Assembly: GCA_020628645.1 (NCBI GenBank)
Contig: JAHDES010000046.1
Coordinates: forward strand, 3,381-49,101
Direction: 5' to 3'
Source of the DNA: Saprospiraceae bacterium
GTDB lineage: Bacteria; Bacteroidota; Bacteroidia; Chitinophagales; Saprospiraceae
Length of the DNA: 45,721 nt
A program made the translations under genes and the position numbers. Under the pieces are notes generated by a model. The model saw nothing but the letters and a program-made list of their open reading frames with translations, ran no database searches and was not told the DNA's origin. Positions within the stretch are counted from its first letter, which is position 1, and every line of letters begins with the position of its first letter. Positions 7,371-17,314 of the stretch are shown here, piece by piece.

Positions 7371-9515
7371 TTATACTTCTTTCATAGATAGATTGACTCG
7401 TCCTCGTTTATGATCAATACCAATTACTTTTACTTGTACTTGTTGATTTAAAGTGACCACATCAGCTGGATTTTTCACAAATTTATTGGCCAATTGAGAA
7501 ATATGAACTAAGCCATCATTCTTAATTCCAATATTGACAAAAGCCCCAAAATTGGTAATATTCGTAATAATACCGGGGATGATCATTCCTTCATTTAGAT
7601 CATCAATGAAGTTTATTCCTTGTGCAAAGGAAAAAGATTTTGCCTCACCTCGTGGATCAAGTCCCGGTTTTGCTAATTCATCCATAATATCTGTCAAAGT
7701 AGGTAAGCCTACCTCCTTATTAACATAATTTCGGAGATTAATAGCCTTACGTTTTTCAGCAGATTGAACCAAATCTTGAATATTACAATGATGATCTTTA
7801 GCCATTTGCTTAACAATAGCATAGCGTTCAGGATGGACCGCTGTATTATCCAATGGGTTTTTAGCTTCTTGTATACGAAGAAACCCAGCCGCTTGCTCAA
7901 AGGCTTTTGCGCCCATTCGGGCTACTTTTTTGAGTTCAGAACGAGAAGAAAATATGCCATTTTCAGAACGATAATTGACGATGTTTTGTGCAAGAGTGGG
8001 CCCCAGACCAGAAACATAAGTCAATAAATGTTTACTAGCTGTATTGAGATTAATGCCAACTGAATTCACACAACTTTCAACGACGCGATCTAGTTGATCT
8101 TTTAGTTTTGTTTGATTGACATCGTGTTGATATTGCCCTACACCAATGGATTTAGCTTCTATTTTTACCAATTCTGCCAAAGGATCCATTAATCGACGAC
8201 CAATAGAAACAGCACCTCGCACAGTTACATCTTCCTTAGGAAATTCTTCTCTTGCAATAGCAGAAGCGGAGTAGATCGATGCACCAGCTTCATTGACTAA
8301 AAAGACATCTATCTTTTTGCCAAAATCAATACCCTTACAGAAATTCATACTTTCTTTACTTGCCGTTCCATTACCTACTGCAATAGCTTCAATTTGATAT
8401 TGATCTACCAAATACGTTAGTTCTTGCATCGCTTCATAATGTTGTTTTTGAGGAGGGTGTGGATAAATAGTTGTATTTTTTAATAATGCGCCACTTTCAT
8501 CCAAACAGACGACTTTGCAGCCTGTTCGATAACCAGGATCGAGGGCGAGAATACGTTTTTGCCCTAAAGGAGCTGTTAATAATAATTGACGTAAATTTTC
8601 AGCAAAGACATTAATGGCTTCTTCATCTGCTTTTTCTTTGGAAGAATTTCTAAACTCTGTTTCAATAGAAGAAGATAGTAGGCGTTTGTAACTATCGTTT
8701 AAAGCAAGTTTGACTTGTTCTGTAGATTCGCCATTTCCTTTGAGATAATGTTTCTCAAGATGATAGATGATTGTTTCTTCATCAGGAGCAATACTCACTC
8801 TTAAAAATCCTTCTTCTTCACCACGACGCATAGCCAATAAACGATGCGAAGGACATTTTTTTAAGGCTTCTTCATACTCAAAATAATCCTTATATTTTGC
8901 TCCCTCTTCTTCTTTGTTTCGTGCTACTTTAGAACGTATAGTTGCTTCTTTTTTAAAAGCAAAACGGACTTTATTTCGTGCTTTTTCATCTTCATTGATC
9001 CATTCGGCGATAATGTCTCTCGCACCTTGTAGTGCATCTTCATTAGAAGGCACTTCATCTGAAATAAAGTTTTTACAAAGTGGTGTAATTGAGTTAGTTT
9101 GTTGGGCAAAAATAATTTTAGCAAGGGGTTCTAAACCACGAGCTTTTGCGATAGATGCGCGGGTTTTTCGCTTTTGTTTATAAGGCAGATAAATATCTTC
9201 TAACTCATTCGTGATCCAACATTGATCAATTCGTTTTTTGAGTTCGGGTGTCAATTTTCCTTGTTCTTCTATAGATTTTAAGATGGTTTCTTTTCGTTTG
9301 ACGAGCTCGCTTAGTTTTTTTAGTTCTTGTTGAATATCAGCGATTTGAACTTCATCTAAAGAACCCGTTACTTCTTTTCTGTATCGTGCGATAAAAGGAA
9401 TAGTAGCTCCGTCTTGTAGTAATTGAATGGTATTTTGAACGCTTTTTTTTGCTATAGATAAACGCTCGCAAATTAGAGCAGTGAAAGTTTCGATCATAGT
9501 ATTTTTTCTTGACAT
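7371..9515 (-). CDS. tex: Tex family RNA-binding transcription accessory protein
   Basis: A 714-residue cytoplasmic protein with the full Tex layout: N-terminal helical region with PFIARYRKEVTGSLDE near residue 35-50, a YqgF/RuvC-like domain opening with ILALDPGYRTGCK near 320, helix-hairpin-helix motifs (LTYVSGLGPTLAQNIV, about 495-510), and a C-terminal S1 RNA-binding domain (GIITNITNFGAFVNIGIKNDGLVHISQL, about 640-700). Tex proteins bind RNA and affect transcription and stress tolerance. An alternative start is M7 (9497), preceded by an A-rich run. The gene is convergent with nothing and has no clear operon partner. Confidence 0.93.
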   Translation of the reverse strand: MSRKNTMIETFTALICERLSIAKKSVQNTIQLLQDGATIPFIARYRKEVTGSLDEVQIADIQQELKKLSELVKRKETILKSIEEQGKLTPELKKRIDQCWITNELEDIYLPYKQKRKTRASIAKARGLEPLAKIIFAQQTNSITPLCKNFISDEVPSNEDALQGARDIIAEWINEDEKARNKVRFAFKKEATIRSKVARNKEEEGAKYKDYFEYEEALKKCPSHRLLAMRRGEEEGFLRVSIAPDEETIIYHLEKHYLKGNGESTEQVKLALNDSYKRLLSSSIETEFRNSSKEKADEEAINVFAENLRQLLLTAPLGQKRILALDPGYRTGCKVVCLDESGALLKNTTIYPHPPQKQHYEAMQELTYLVDQYQIEAIAVGNGTASKESMNFCKGIDFGKKIDVFLVNEAGASIYSASAIAREEFPKEDVTVRGAVSIGRRLMDPLAELVKIEAKSIGVGQYQHDVNQTKLKDQLDRVVESCVNSVGINLNTASKHLLTYVSGLGPTLAQNIVNYRSENGIFSSRSELKKVARMGAKAFEQAAGFLRIQEAKNPLDNTAVHPERYAIVKQMAKDHHCNIQDLVQSAEKRKAINLRNYVNKEVGLPTLTDIMDELAKPGLDPRGEAKSFSFAQGINFIDDLNEGMIIPGIITNITNFGAFVNIGIKNDGLVHISQLANKFVKNPADVVTLNQQVQVKVIGIDHKRGRVNLSMKEV

Positions 9516-9561
9516 TTACTAGAGCATAAAAGTAAGACTTTAGAATTAGATCCCCAATAAA

Positions 9562-9598
9562 AAAAGTGTGTATCCGAAAATAACGAATACACACTTTT
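9562..9598 (-). terminator. rho-independent terminator for the susCD operon
   Basis: A perfect 12-bp stem, 9562-9573 against 9587-9598 (AAAAGTGTGTAT with its complement), with a 13-base loop. On the minus strand it is followed by a run of T residues. It lies about 75 bases past the susD stop. It is the natural end of the susC-susD transcript and separates it from tex. Confidence 0.85.
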
Positions 9599-9670
9599 GA
9601 ACTATTAAAAAATGGAAATAATAAAGTGTTCTAAGTCTTAGATCACCCTATCATAATATCCATCATAAAA

Positions 9671-10981
9671 TTAATTTTCAGAAGCAGGGCGTGGGAATTG
9701 TGTATGTACAATATCACCATCACGATCAATTGGTAAATCACCTAAACGGCCCCAACGACGGAGATCAATCCAACGATGTCCTTCACCAAATAAAGAGTAA
9801 CGGCGCTGTTTGATTAGTTCTTCGGTTAGTGCAGCATCATCTGTACCACCAGTATAATCATCTAAACCAGCTGCAGCTCGTACAGCATTGATCGCACGAA
9901 TAGCTTCTGTATTATCAGAACCAAGATTCGCTTCAGCATAAATAAGAATTAATTCTTCATTACGAATGATACTTGCTGGAGCAGTATTTGCAGGATAGAT
10001 ACTAACTAGATATGGGCTTCCTAATCCATCTAATTCAATTGCTTCACCTGTATCAGTGATTTTACTTAATCGACCATCACCAGCTTCAGCATCATCTACC
10101 CAAGATTGATGAGCCATATAATTATCTACCCCAGGTACATAAAATAAAGGATTCGCTAAATCATTACCAGAAGCACCTCCAAAAGCATAATAAGCACCCA
10201 TATCCATTCCACCACTAATATTGAAGAAAGAGTTGTTTAATGCACTGATAGCACCAGAATTATCTCCTTGATAAAGAGCAACTCTAGCAGCTAAAGCACG
10301 ATTAAATTGTGCAACTGCTTCTGTTTGTGTAGCAGCAGGAATATTTGTTAAGCCTGCGGTATTGAAGATCATATCTTCTGCTACACCTGATAATTGATTG
10401 AATCCCTCATCAAGAATCGCTTTAATACCAGTTAAAGATTCTTGAAAACTATTCGTAAAAGGACCCAAATTATCCACATCAGTAACATCAACACGGATAC
10501 CATTGTCATATTGACGAGTTGCTTCTAAAAGCAATTCATAGCCAATAATTGTGTTGGCATATCCTAATGTAGAATTCGTCTGAGAAGCAGTTAAAGAAGC
10601 TGCTGTATTCGTAACAGCCGTCTTCAATAAGTGTGCATTTCGTATAGAGCGATAACGACCAAAGTAAGAACGGGTCGTTAAGAATCCATTATTATCTAAA
10701 GCTCCACCATTTCGACCTAATAACTCAGTCGTATAACGTGGATCGGTACCACGAAGGTCATAGTATTCGCGACCAACGATACTGGTTGTCCAAAAGTGGA
10801 ATTGCATATCTTCACGAATTACAGCTTCTAAACCATGACCTAATAACTGTAAATCTGCCAGTGTAGCTCCATTTTCGAAGCTCTCAATAGTAGGCGAATT
10901 TGGATTTAGTACTTCTTCAACTTCGCAAGAAGTAAAGCTAATTGCAAGCCCTATAAATAAGATGAAAAGTATTTTTTTCAT
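9671..10981 (-). CDS. SusD/RagB-like nutrient-binding outer-membrane lipoprotein
   Basis: A 436-residue surface lipoprotein: signal peptide with lipobox ending at C19 (SFTSC), then the SusD helical fold. The C-terminal SusD signature is clear: an ELILIYAEA helix, the [13 protein letters not shown] repeat, and [19 protein letters not shown] near the end. It caps the SusC transporter next to it and helps capture substrate. It follows susC by 36 bases and ends before a strong terminator, so the operon is just these two genes. No glycoside hydrolase, peptidase or anti-sigma gene lies beside the pair, so the substrate cannot be read from context. It is slightly shorter than many SusD proteins but appears complete. 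Confidence 0.92.
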   Translation of the reverse strand: MKKILFILFIGLAISFTSCEVEEVLNPNSPTIESFENGATLADLQLLGHGLEAVIREDMQFHFWTTSIVGREYYDLRGTDPRYTTELLGRNGGALDNNGFLTTRSYFGRYRSIRNAHLLKTAVTNTAASLTASQTNSTLGYANTIIGYELLLEATRQYDNGIRVDVTDVDNLGPFTNSFQESLTGIKAILDEGFNQLSGVAEDMIFNTAGLTNIPAATQTEAVAQFNRALAARVALYQGDNSGAISALNNSFFNISGGMDMGAYYAFGGASGNDLANPLFYVPGVDNYMAHQSWVDDAEAGDGRLSKITDTGEAIELDGLGSPYLVSIYPANTAPASIIRNEELILIYAEANLGSDNTEAIRAINAVRAAAGLDDYTGGTDDAALTEELIKQRRYSLFGEGHRWIDLRRWGRLGDLPIDRDGDIVHTQFPRPASEN

Positions 10982-11017
10982 AAGTATAAATTTAAACTTT
11001 CGTTTGAAAGTATATTT

Positions 11018-14002
11018 TTAGAAAGTAACATTTATATGGAAATTCAACGTTCTACTTGATGGGTAAGGCGTTACTTCCACAGAGTTGATTAATACGTTAT
11101 TACCAAAGTTTGAAACCTCAGGATCATAACTGTTGTAATTAAAGATATTGATAAGATTACGACCAGAGAAACCGATTCGTAAATCAGCCCACTCTAAAGT
11201 CGAGCGTGGAATCGTATAATACAATCCAATCTCACGTAAACGCATATAACTCGCATCCTCAATGTAACTACCTGGGTGTACACCAAGTTGAGATAAACGA
11301 TAGTCACCATTAGATAAAGCACCATCTGGATCAAGTGTCATATCATCATAATCCCAAGTTACACTTCCAAGATCATATAATAAGGTACTCAAGTTGATAC
11401 CATCACCTCCTTGTTTCCAATGTAATAACCAATTTAATTCTAATCCTTTCCAAAGAAGACTATTTGTCCAAGAGAAGTTGAAGTCAGCTTCCATATCACC
11501 AAAGGTCATAAAACCATCACCATCTGGATCAACATTAGAACAGTCACCATTATTACATGCAGTAGGATCAATAGTACCAATTAATTGTGTAGCACTTGAA
11601 CCTTCTTCAATACGACCCTGACCTAAGAAGGCAGCAAATCCACCCGTATTATAAGCAGGAATGTCTAAACGGGTAACTTCAGATTGGTTTTTCCACCAGT
11701 TGACACCTAATGCCCAAGAAAAGTCATCAGAACGAGCGATTTCAGTTTCTAAGCCTAGCTCTACTCCTCTATTTTGAAGCTGCCCCGCATTAACTACCTG
11801 TTGTGTAAATCCACTTGATGCTGGTACTTGTGCACGCTGTAATAAATCATCAATCGTCTTAATATAGTAAGTCGCTGTAAATAAAATACGGTCATCTAAA
11901 AATCCGAAATCAGCTCCCATTTCAAGTTCTGTTTGCTTTTCAGGTAAAACATCAGGATTACCACGAAGGGTACTCGTAAATAAACCAGCACTTCCTGCAA
12001 TCTGACCTGGATTAAGTGCATTAAAGCGATCTAAGAAGCCAGCAAAACGATATGATGTACCATACGCTACACGAGGCTTGATTTGAGAAAGTGTACCGCT
12101 AATATCTGCTAATTTGTGAATATTAACTGCTACACTTGCTTTTGGAGCCCAGAAGATTTGATTTGGATCACCATTATTAGAAGACTTATCACCACGAATA
12201 CCTAAAGTAGCAATTACTTTGTCATCCCAGTTGATTTCTTCTTGTAAGAAAACCCCTTTTACTTGCTCGATCAAACGATCTTGCCCAACAGAAATATTCT
12301 CTGCCTGATCGACATTTGTTTGTGAGCCATTTAATCCAGAAGCAATCGCTGTAACTACATTACGGTCACGATCTAACTGGATCACACCACCTTGTGTACG
12401 GAAATTAATATTGCTTCCCGTAAAGTAATTGTGTACTAAGAACGCACTCATATTGGTACGATTCAAACGAGCATTTCCTTCAATAGAAACTCCTCGTAAA
12501 GAAGATGGATCACGATAGAAAGACAAAGATTGTGGGAATAAACCACGACCTCTTAACGTATATTGGTCTAAACCTAATTCAACTCCTGCTTTTAAAGACT
12601 GATTGTCTTGTTGCATGATATCATAAGTCGCGTTAACGCTACCGAAGAAACGATTAATAGTTTCTCTATTAGTTATTAATGCAACAGTTTCTAATACATT
12701 TGAACCCACACGAGGATTTGCAGGATAGTTACCATTAGCATCTGCCTGAAGATCATCCCAAGGACGTGTAAATGCCATTGCATATCCAATAGTGGTATTC
12801 GCATTGGAGTTATTGAATAAACCACGATCAGCATTTGCGTTGATATAGGTAGAATGTACATCTAAGGTCAAGCGATCCGTTAATTTATGAGAGATATTCG
12901 CACGGATAGATGCTTTTTCATAGCCTGTATTTTCTACAAGACCACCTTGATTTCGGTATGTACCACTCACAAAGAATTTTGACTTTTGGCTACCAGAACT
13001 AACTGATAATGAAGAAATACTTTGTAATGGGCTATTGTCATACAATAAACTTTCATAATCAGTTGTACCATTAGCATCGAAAGTAGCCGCTTCATCTGCA
13101 CCAAATGCACTTTCTACTTTTGCACGATCCCAACCACGATCTCCTAAAAGAATAGTTGGTGAACTTATACCCAATGTTTGGGAGAAATTGATTTTTGTAC
13201 CTTGATTGTACTTTCCAGATTTAGTATTGATGATAACCACACCACCTGCACCACCTACACCATAGATAGCAGCAGCAGATGCACCTTTTAAGATTTCAAT
13301 GGATTCAATGTCTTCGGGAATTAAATCTGCAATACGGTTGGAAGCATCATCTTGATTAGTTGCTGTATTACCACCACCAGCAGCAGCAGTAACGATATCA
13401 GTTCCTAAAGAAATCGTAGAGTTATCCAAATAAACACCATCTACGATATATTGTGGTTGTTGATTTAAGAATACAGAAGTTACCCCACGTAAACGGATAG
13501 AGAAACCACCCCCTGGCGCACCTGAATTTGCTCGGATATCTGCACCTTTGAATTTCCCATAAAGAGCACCGTCAACAGTATTGTTTGAGGTAACACCTGT
13601 TAATTCAGCAGCAGAGATAGAAGCTACAGCATTGGCAGCATTTGATCGTTTAACAGAGGTAGCAAAACCTGTAACGATTACTTCGTCAAGGGTAGTTCCT
13701 TCATCAGCCAAGACCATATTCATCTTAGCAGTTGAGCTAGTAACAGCAGCTTCTACTGTTGCAAAACCTACATAAGAGAATACAAGCGTTCCAGCATCTC
13801 CCGGTACTTCAATGGCATAACTTCCATCAAAATCACTGATCGTACCAAGTGCAGTTCCTTTTACGGATACAGTTACACCAATAAGAGGTTCATTGTTGCC
13901 ATCGGTAATAACTCCCGATGCAGTGAATTGTGCAAAAGCAGTAGTGATACTAAGGGATAGTATCAATGCTAAAGCGCAAATTCGTGTAAATAAAAATTTC
14001 AT
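11018..14002 (-). CDS. SusC/RagA-type TonB-dependent outer-membrane transporter
   Basis: A 994-residue receptor. Signal peptide (1-24) is followed by a carboxypeptidase D regulatory-like domain (about 28-105, GVITDGNNEPLIGVTVSVKG), then a TonB-box-like DEVIVTG segment and the plug domain (about 115-255) with the SusC marker region QPQYIVDGVYLDN and the GASAAAIYG element. A long beta-barrel follows and ends in an aromatic residue (FHINVTF), as outer-membrane proteins do. It takes up a substrate with the downstream SusD partner, powered by TonB. No FecR-like N-terminal signalling extension is present. Upstream is a 1.26-kb region without a clear gene, so the promoter should lie there. Confidence 0.95.
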   Translation of the reverse strand: MKFLFTRICALALILSLSITTAFAQFTASGVITDGNNEPLIGVTVSVKGTALGTISDFDGSYAIEVPGDAGTLVFSYVGFATVEAAVTSSTAKMNMVLADEGTTLDEVIVTGFATSVKRSNAANAVASISAAELTGVTSNNTVDGALYGKFKGADIRANSGAPGGGFSIRLRGVTSVFLNQQPQYIVDGVYLDNSTISLGTDIVTAAAGGGNTATNQDDASNRIADLIPEDIESIEILKGASAAAIYGVGGAGGVVIINTKSGKYNQGTKINFSQTLGISSPTILLGDRGWDRAKVESAFGADEAATFDANGTTDYESLLYDNSPLQSISSLSVSSGSQKSKFFVSGTYRNQGGLVENTGYEKASIRANISHKLTDRLTLDVHSTYINANADRGLFNNSNANTTIGYAMAFTRPWDDLQADANGNYPANPRVGSNVLETVALITNRETINRFFGSVNATYDIMQQDNQSLKAGVELGLDQYTLRGRGLFPQSLSFYRDPSSLRGVSIEGNARLNRTNMSAFLVHNYFTGSNINFRTQGGVIQLDRDRNVVTAIASGLNGSQTNVDQAENISVGQDRLIEQVKGVFLQEEINWDDKVIATLGIRGDKSSNNGDPNQIFWAPKASVAVNIHKLADISGTLSQIKPRVAYGTSYRFAGFLDRFNALNPGQIAGSAGLFTSTLRGNPDVLPEKQTELEMGADFGFLDDRILFTATYYIKTIDDLLQRAQVPASSGFTQQVVNAGQLQNRGVELGLETEIARSDDFSWALGVNWWKNQSEVTRLDIPAYNTGGFAAFLGQGRIEEGSSATQLIGTIDPTACNNGDCSNVDPDGDGFMTFGDMEADFNFSWTNSLLWKGLELNWLLHWKQGGDGINLSTLLYDLGSVTWDYDDMTLDPDGALSNGDYRLSQLGVHPGSYIEDASYMRLREIGLYYTIPRSTLEWADLRIGFSGRNLINIFNYNSYDPEVSNFGNNVLINSVEVTPYPSSRTLNFHINVTF

Positions 14003-14332
14003 ACTAACACATATTTTGGTTTAATAATATTGCCTGTTTTGATAAATTAGACTCTCATTGTGAATACAATAGAGTTTTATTCTACTTGGGAAAGTTTATG
14101 AATTGAAGTTTGGATTATGTCTTAAGACTCCCTGAATGGGGAAATTTGTTGTATTTCTTGAACGTAAAGGTATAACGTTTTGATATGATATGATGCGGCT
14201 TGTGACGCTTCTTTTTTTAAAAAAAAGATGAAAGGGTAACATAGAATGGTAAATTTGGTTGTTCGTTTTTATTTAAAAAAGCTAACGTCAGACAGTCTTA
14301 AATTATACTTTAGAATTTATATTATCTTAACC

Positions 14333-14436
14333 CAAGTTGCGTATCGTGAGAGAAAAGAAGGAGAATTTCACAAAAATCTGTGATTTTTGTGAAATATGAC
14401 GCTTTTTCTCTCCTTGAAACGATAAACCGCAACTTG
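14333..14436. repeat. long palindromic hairpin element
   Basis: Nested inverted repeats make one long hairpin. The outer arms CAAGTTGCG (14333-14341) and CGCAACTTG (14428-14436) are perfect. Next TATCGT pairs with ACGATA (14419-14424), then GAGAGAAAAG (14348-14357) pairs with 14402-14412 with one bulge. The centre is a perfect 13-bp stem, TTTCACAAAAATC (14366-14378) against 14382-14394, with a 3-base loop. It could be a non-autonomous mobile repeat or a structured transcript. Confidence 0.75.
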
Positions 14437-14576
14437 AATTATCTTAATAGATAAAAGCTTTTTTCCTAAAGTTTGGTAAACATATGAAAAAATAATCTAT
14501 CGAACAAAAGGAAAGAAGAATATTCATAAAAATAGACAAAGACTGGAAAATCTAAGGAGAGATTCACACTCAAACC

Positions 14577-14619
14577 CCCGACCGAACTAGCCATGAATTG
14601 TGGCTAGTTCGGTATCGGG
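14577..14619. repeat. strong GC-richer hairpin
   Basis: ACCGAACTAGCCA (14581-14593) pairs perfectly with TGGCTAGTTCGGT (14601-14613) around a 7-base loop, and CCCG/CGGG extends the stem outside a 2-base bulge. The surrounding 14570-14660 is clearly richer in G and C than its neighbours. There is no T-run on either side, so it is not an ordinary terminator. It could be the end of a decayed mobile element or a part of a structured RNA. Confidence 0.65.
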
Positions 14620-14722
14620 TGCGCCATCGAGTTTAGCAGAAGTCATTTGAAGGCTCGGTAAAACCTTCTCCTGAAAATTTTGTAAGATTACTCTGTAGCA
14701 ATCTGTTGAAAGGGACAAAATG

Positions 14723-14806
14723 TCATTTTAAATCGGTAATGGGATGACCTCCTCGCATTGCAATTGAACGTATGGCTCTTGCCATTTCAGGGTGTGTGTT
14801 GTTCAT
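14723..14806 (-). CDS. possible 27-aa peptide or gene remnant
   Basis: A short minus-strand ORF from an ATG at 14804-14806 to a TGA at 14723-14725. The peptide (MNNTHPEMARAIRSIAMRGG followed by a seven-residue end) has unusually protein-like composition for an intergenic stretch. The frame stays open for a further seven or more codons upstream before a stop. It may be the C-terminal scrap of a lost gene or a small peptide gene. No family is recognised. Confidence 0.25.
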   Translation of the reverse strand: MNNTHPEMARAIRSIAMRGGHPITDLK

Positions 14807-15260
14807 ACTGCTTCGAGTTTTGTCCACATTTAGGTAGATTTAAGGGGATAAAAATCCTAGATCATCATGCTACCTAAAGTTGATAATTAGTTAAAAACAG
14901 AGTACGCTCAGCGTAGGCTGTATAAGAAAATAAAATGGATTATAATATCAGGAGCTGAAGAAAGAGATGATTTGTTTTGGTCTCTTTATAATTGTAATAA
15001 ATTTTGGGATTCGTTACTCCTACTATAATTTTACGAGGCGAAAGTGAAGGGTTGCGATGGGTGCATTTTTTTTTAAGAAAAAAAATATTTTTTTTCTTTC
15101 TACAGATTACACTCAACATAAAACACTGACTATCAATTTTTTGCGATAAAACATTTTTTAAGAAAAGTTTCATTTTTTTTCAAAAAATATTTTCAGATAA
15201 AGATATGATGAAAATTTATCAAGTGTTTATAAAACAACAAATGTCTAATATTAAAAAATA

Positions 15261-15662
15261 TTATACTAAATCTTCATCAGACCAGCGTTTTTGTGCAGTT
15301 TTTTCCTTTTGGATTTCTTTTAGTTCAAGATGATTGTCTATTTCTTCATCTACAATTGGTTTGTAGCGATTGACTAGTTTTTTCATTTCGTTAGCCGTTT
15401 CTCGATCTTCCCATTCCTCCGTCAATGCACCTTTCATTCCCGGAATACCGAAAACTGAAAAATAATGGATCACCAGACCAATTCCCCATCCCATCATTGG
15501 AAAAGGAAACCAAAGTTCATTAGGACTTGTAGACATATTCATAATAAAGAAAAAAAGCCCTACTGCAATGAAAGCAGATAAATGTCCATAAAATCCTTTT
15601 TTCTTTTTTACGCGTTTACGTGCTTCTTCGTATAATGCTTCATCTAAGTTTGATTGGCTCAT
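15261..15662 (-). CDS. 2TM-domain protein
   Basis: A small membrane protein of the Bacteroidota 2TM family. I start it at the ATG at 15660-15662 (MSQSNLDEALYEEARKRVKK), since the family begins with this charged helix just before the first membrane segment; an upstream in-frame ATG at 15710 would add 16 residues. The order is charged helix, first membrane helix (LSAFIAVGLFFFIMN), a short loop with aromatic residues, second membrane helix (GWGIGLVIHYFSVFG), then a charged tail rich in Glu and Lys. The family often occurs beside LytTR regulators, but none is seen here. The role is unknown. Confidence 0.85.
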   Translation of the reverse strand: MSQSNLDEALYEEARKRVKKKKGFYGHLSAFIAVGLFFFIMNMSTSPNELWFPFPMMGWGIGLVIHYFSVFGIPGMKGALTEEWEDRETANEMKKLVNRYKPIVDEEIDNHLELKEIQKEKTAQKRWSDEDLV

Positions 15663-15790
15663 ATGTACTAATTTCCGATTTTTGTGAGATTCTAATTTAA
15701 AAAGGAACAATTAATATTCCAAGAAGAAAATAAGAAGTCTGTAAAAAAACAGCTAATTTGCTCGACAAATACAAGAAAATAAACGATAGA

Positions 15791-16837
15791 TTAATTTCCA
15801 AAAGTACTCACATCTCCCATTTTTATAAAGGTAAAATTAAGATTAGAAAGATTCGATTGAATGGCATTTATTTGATGCACTGTTGAAGTTGGGAGTGGAT
15901 CATTGATGGCATCAGGATGAATAGGTAACACCCGCCAGTTTTGAGGAAGGGCATCCGTAATACCTAATATAAATTGTCTAAGTATTACAATGTCAAAGGT
16001 CGTCACTTTATTATCATTATTGACATCTGCAGCGATCAATTGGATAGGATGATCAAATTCATTGATTGCTAAAATATGCGCATTCATCAAGACAATATCA
16101 TAGGTAGTAATTCCATTTAAGGTCGTATCCGTTAAAATAGCACTGAGCGTAAAATTAGTATTTTCAGAAATTGATGGAAACGTAAATGGATTATCTTCGC
16201 TAGTCTCCATACCTAATTCATTAGAAAGATGAAATGATAAATTAGAGCTTTGCACGACATTCCCATCTGTATAATAAGCACTTCCTACTGCGCTATAAAA
16301 GTTGGGAGTAGCATTGGGATTTATTGCTCCTGTACTCGCAATAGCAGCATCTAAGGCTGCAATCGTACCATCAATACCATTTCCATCAACATCAAATTGG
16401 ACAGAACGATCGGGGGCAATCACTGCAAAAGTTGGTGTACCAAAAAATTGCCCAAATGTACCACCCGTATAAGGCTGTATCGCTGTTGAACTACCACCAT
16501 CCGCACTTACCCCTGGATAAGTAATTCCATATTGGCTTTTAAAATTATTTACATCGGTATCATCATCGTTACCAAGAATGGTTAAACTGATGAATTCCAC
16601 ATCTCCATTTCCGCCACCCCATTCTTGATATAATTCTTCTGTAGCAGGAGCGATGGCTTTACAAGCAGAGCAGGAGGTGAAGAAAAATTTAATTACAACT
16701 GTTTTTCCGTTGTTCAAATAATTATACAATTGGAAGGTTTCTCCAGTAGAAGTTTGTACGGTAAAATCAGGAGCATCTTGTGCTATGAGATTGATATGGG
16801 TGAATAGACCAAGACAAAAAAGTAGGAATGTTCTCAT
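15791..16837 (-). CDS. secreted TlpA-like redoxin with dockerin-like C-terminus
   Basis: Start chosen at 16837 (MRTFLLFCLG), which gives a clean signal peptide ending near INLIAQ; an upstream ATG at 16870 would put charged residues before it. The first domain is a thioredoxin-fold redoxin with an active-site CSAC in FFFTSCSACKAIAP. A linker and a beta-rich region follow, then a dockerin-like calcium-binding repeat (DVNNDNKVTTFDIVILRQFI, about 278-297) and a short end FTFIKMGDVSTFGN. No type IX secretion C-terminal sorting domain is evident. It is likely a periplasmic or surface disulfide or peroxide-handling protein. The pairing of redoxin with a dockerin-like unit is uncommon but the ORF is intact. 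Confidence 0.8.
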   Translation of the reverse strand: MRTFLLFCLGLFTHINLIAQDAPDFTVQTSTGETFQLYNYLNNGKTVVIKFFFTSCSACKAIAPATEELYQEWGGGNGDVEFISLTILGNDDDTDVNNFKSQYGITYPGVSADGGSSTAIQPYTGGTFGQFFGTPTFAVIAPDRSVQFDVDGNGIDGTIAALDAAIASTGAINPNATPNFYSAVGSAYYTDGNVVQSSNLSFHLSNELGMETSEDNPFTFPSISENTNFTLSAILTDTTLNGITTYDIVLMNAHILAINEFDHPIQLIAADVNNDNKVTTFDIVILRQFILGITDALPQNWRVLPIHPDAINDPLPTSTVHQINAIQSNLSNLNFTFIKMGDVSTFGN

Positions 16838-16925
16838 GGGATCGTGTAGTTTTTTGAATTTGTATTTCAAAAATACGATTTTCTACACTTAAAAACACCT
16901 TTCTTTTATAAATGTACATGCAATA

Positions 16926-17285
16926 TCACAGCCATTCTAACTCTTTTTGAGTCAGTTCATGCTCTACATCTCCTGTATGTTTAGTAGAAGCTGGTTCCAT
17001 GAGTAGGAGCCAAACTTCTTCTTCTGCGATGGGTTTGTGTTCTACGCCTTTAGGAATGACACATAGTTCTCCTTCTTGAAGTGTTAGCGTTCGATCTCGA
17101 AATTCAATCTTTAAAGTACCTTTTATAATGAGAAAAAGCTCATCTTCATTGGCATGATCGTGCCAGATAAATTCACCTTTTACTTTAGCGATTTTGACGT
17201 GTTGTCCGTTGAGTGCTCCAATGATTTTGGGCGTCCAATGCTCATTGAATTGACTAAATTTATTGTTGAGATTGATGACTTCCAT
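16926..17285 (-). CDS. cupin-domain protein
   Basis: A 119-residue single-domain cupin. Motif 1 contains WHDHANEDELFLIIKGTLKI, supplying two His and one Glu for a metal site, and motif 2 is GELCVIPKGVEHKPIA, supplying the last His. Such proteins bind a divalent metal and often act as small isomerases, dioxygenases or sensors; the substrate cannot be told from sequence. Length is normal. It starts about 220 bases from arcA, separated by an inverted-repeat element. Confidence 0.85.
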   Translation of the reverse strand: MEVINLNNKFSQFNEHWTPKIIGALNGQHVKIAKVKGEFIWHDHANEDELFLIIKGTLKIEFRDRTLTLQEGELCVIPKGVEHKPIAEEEVWLLLMEPASTKHTGDVEHELTQKELEWL

Positions 17286-17314
17286 AATGAGTGGTTTTAA
17301 ACTTAACTTTTCTC

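Larger units (their letters stand above)
14003..15260. other. 1.26-kb gap upstream of susC, no convincing long gene
   Basis: The gap between susC and the 2TM-protein gene holds a long hairpin element (14333-14436), a strong GC-richer hairpin (14577-14619), a 27-codon ORF on the minus strand (14723-14806) and AT-rich sequence with T and A runs near 15060-15200. The ORF at 14940-15173 on the minus strand is low-complexity and unlikely to be coding. The susC promoter must lie in this gap, but I see only weak -7 candidates such as TAATTTAT on the minus strand near 14045. Confidence 0.6.

Noticed and set aside
14577-14619. GC-richer hairpin as a rho-independent terminator
   Set aside because: No T-run follows on either strand and no gene ends close by.
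14940-15173. 77-aa minus-strand ORF in the gap before the 2TM gene
   Set aside because: Composition follows the T and A runs (Lys, Phe, Ile, Leu), there is no plausible domain, and it lies in simple AT-rich sequence.
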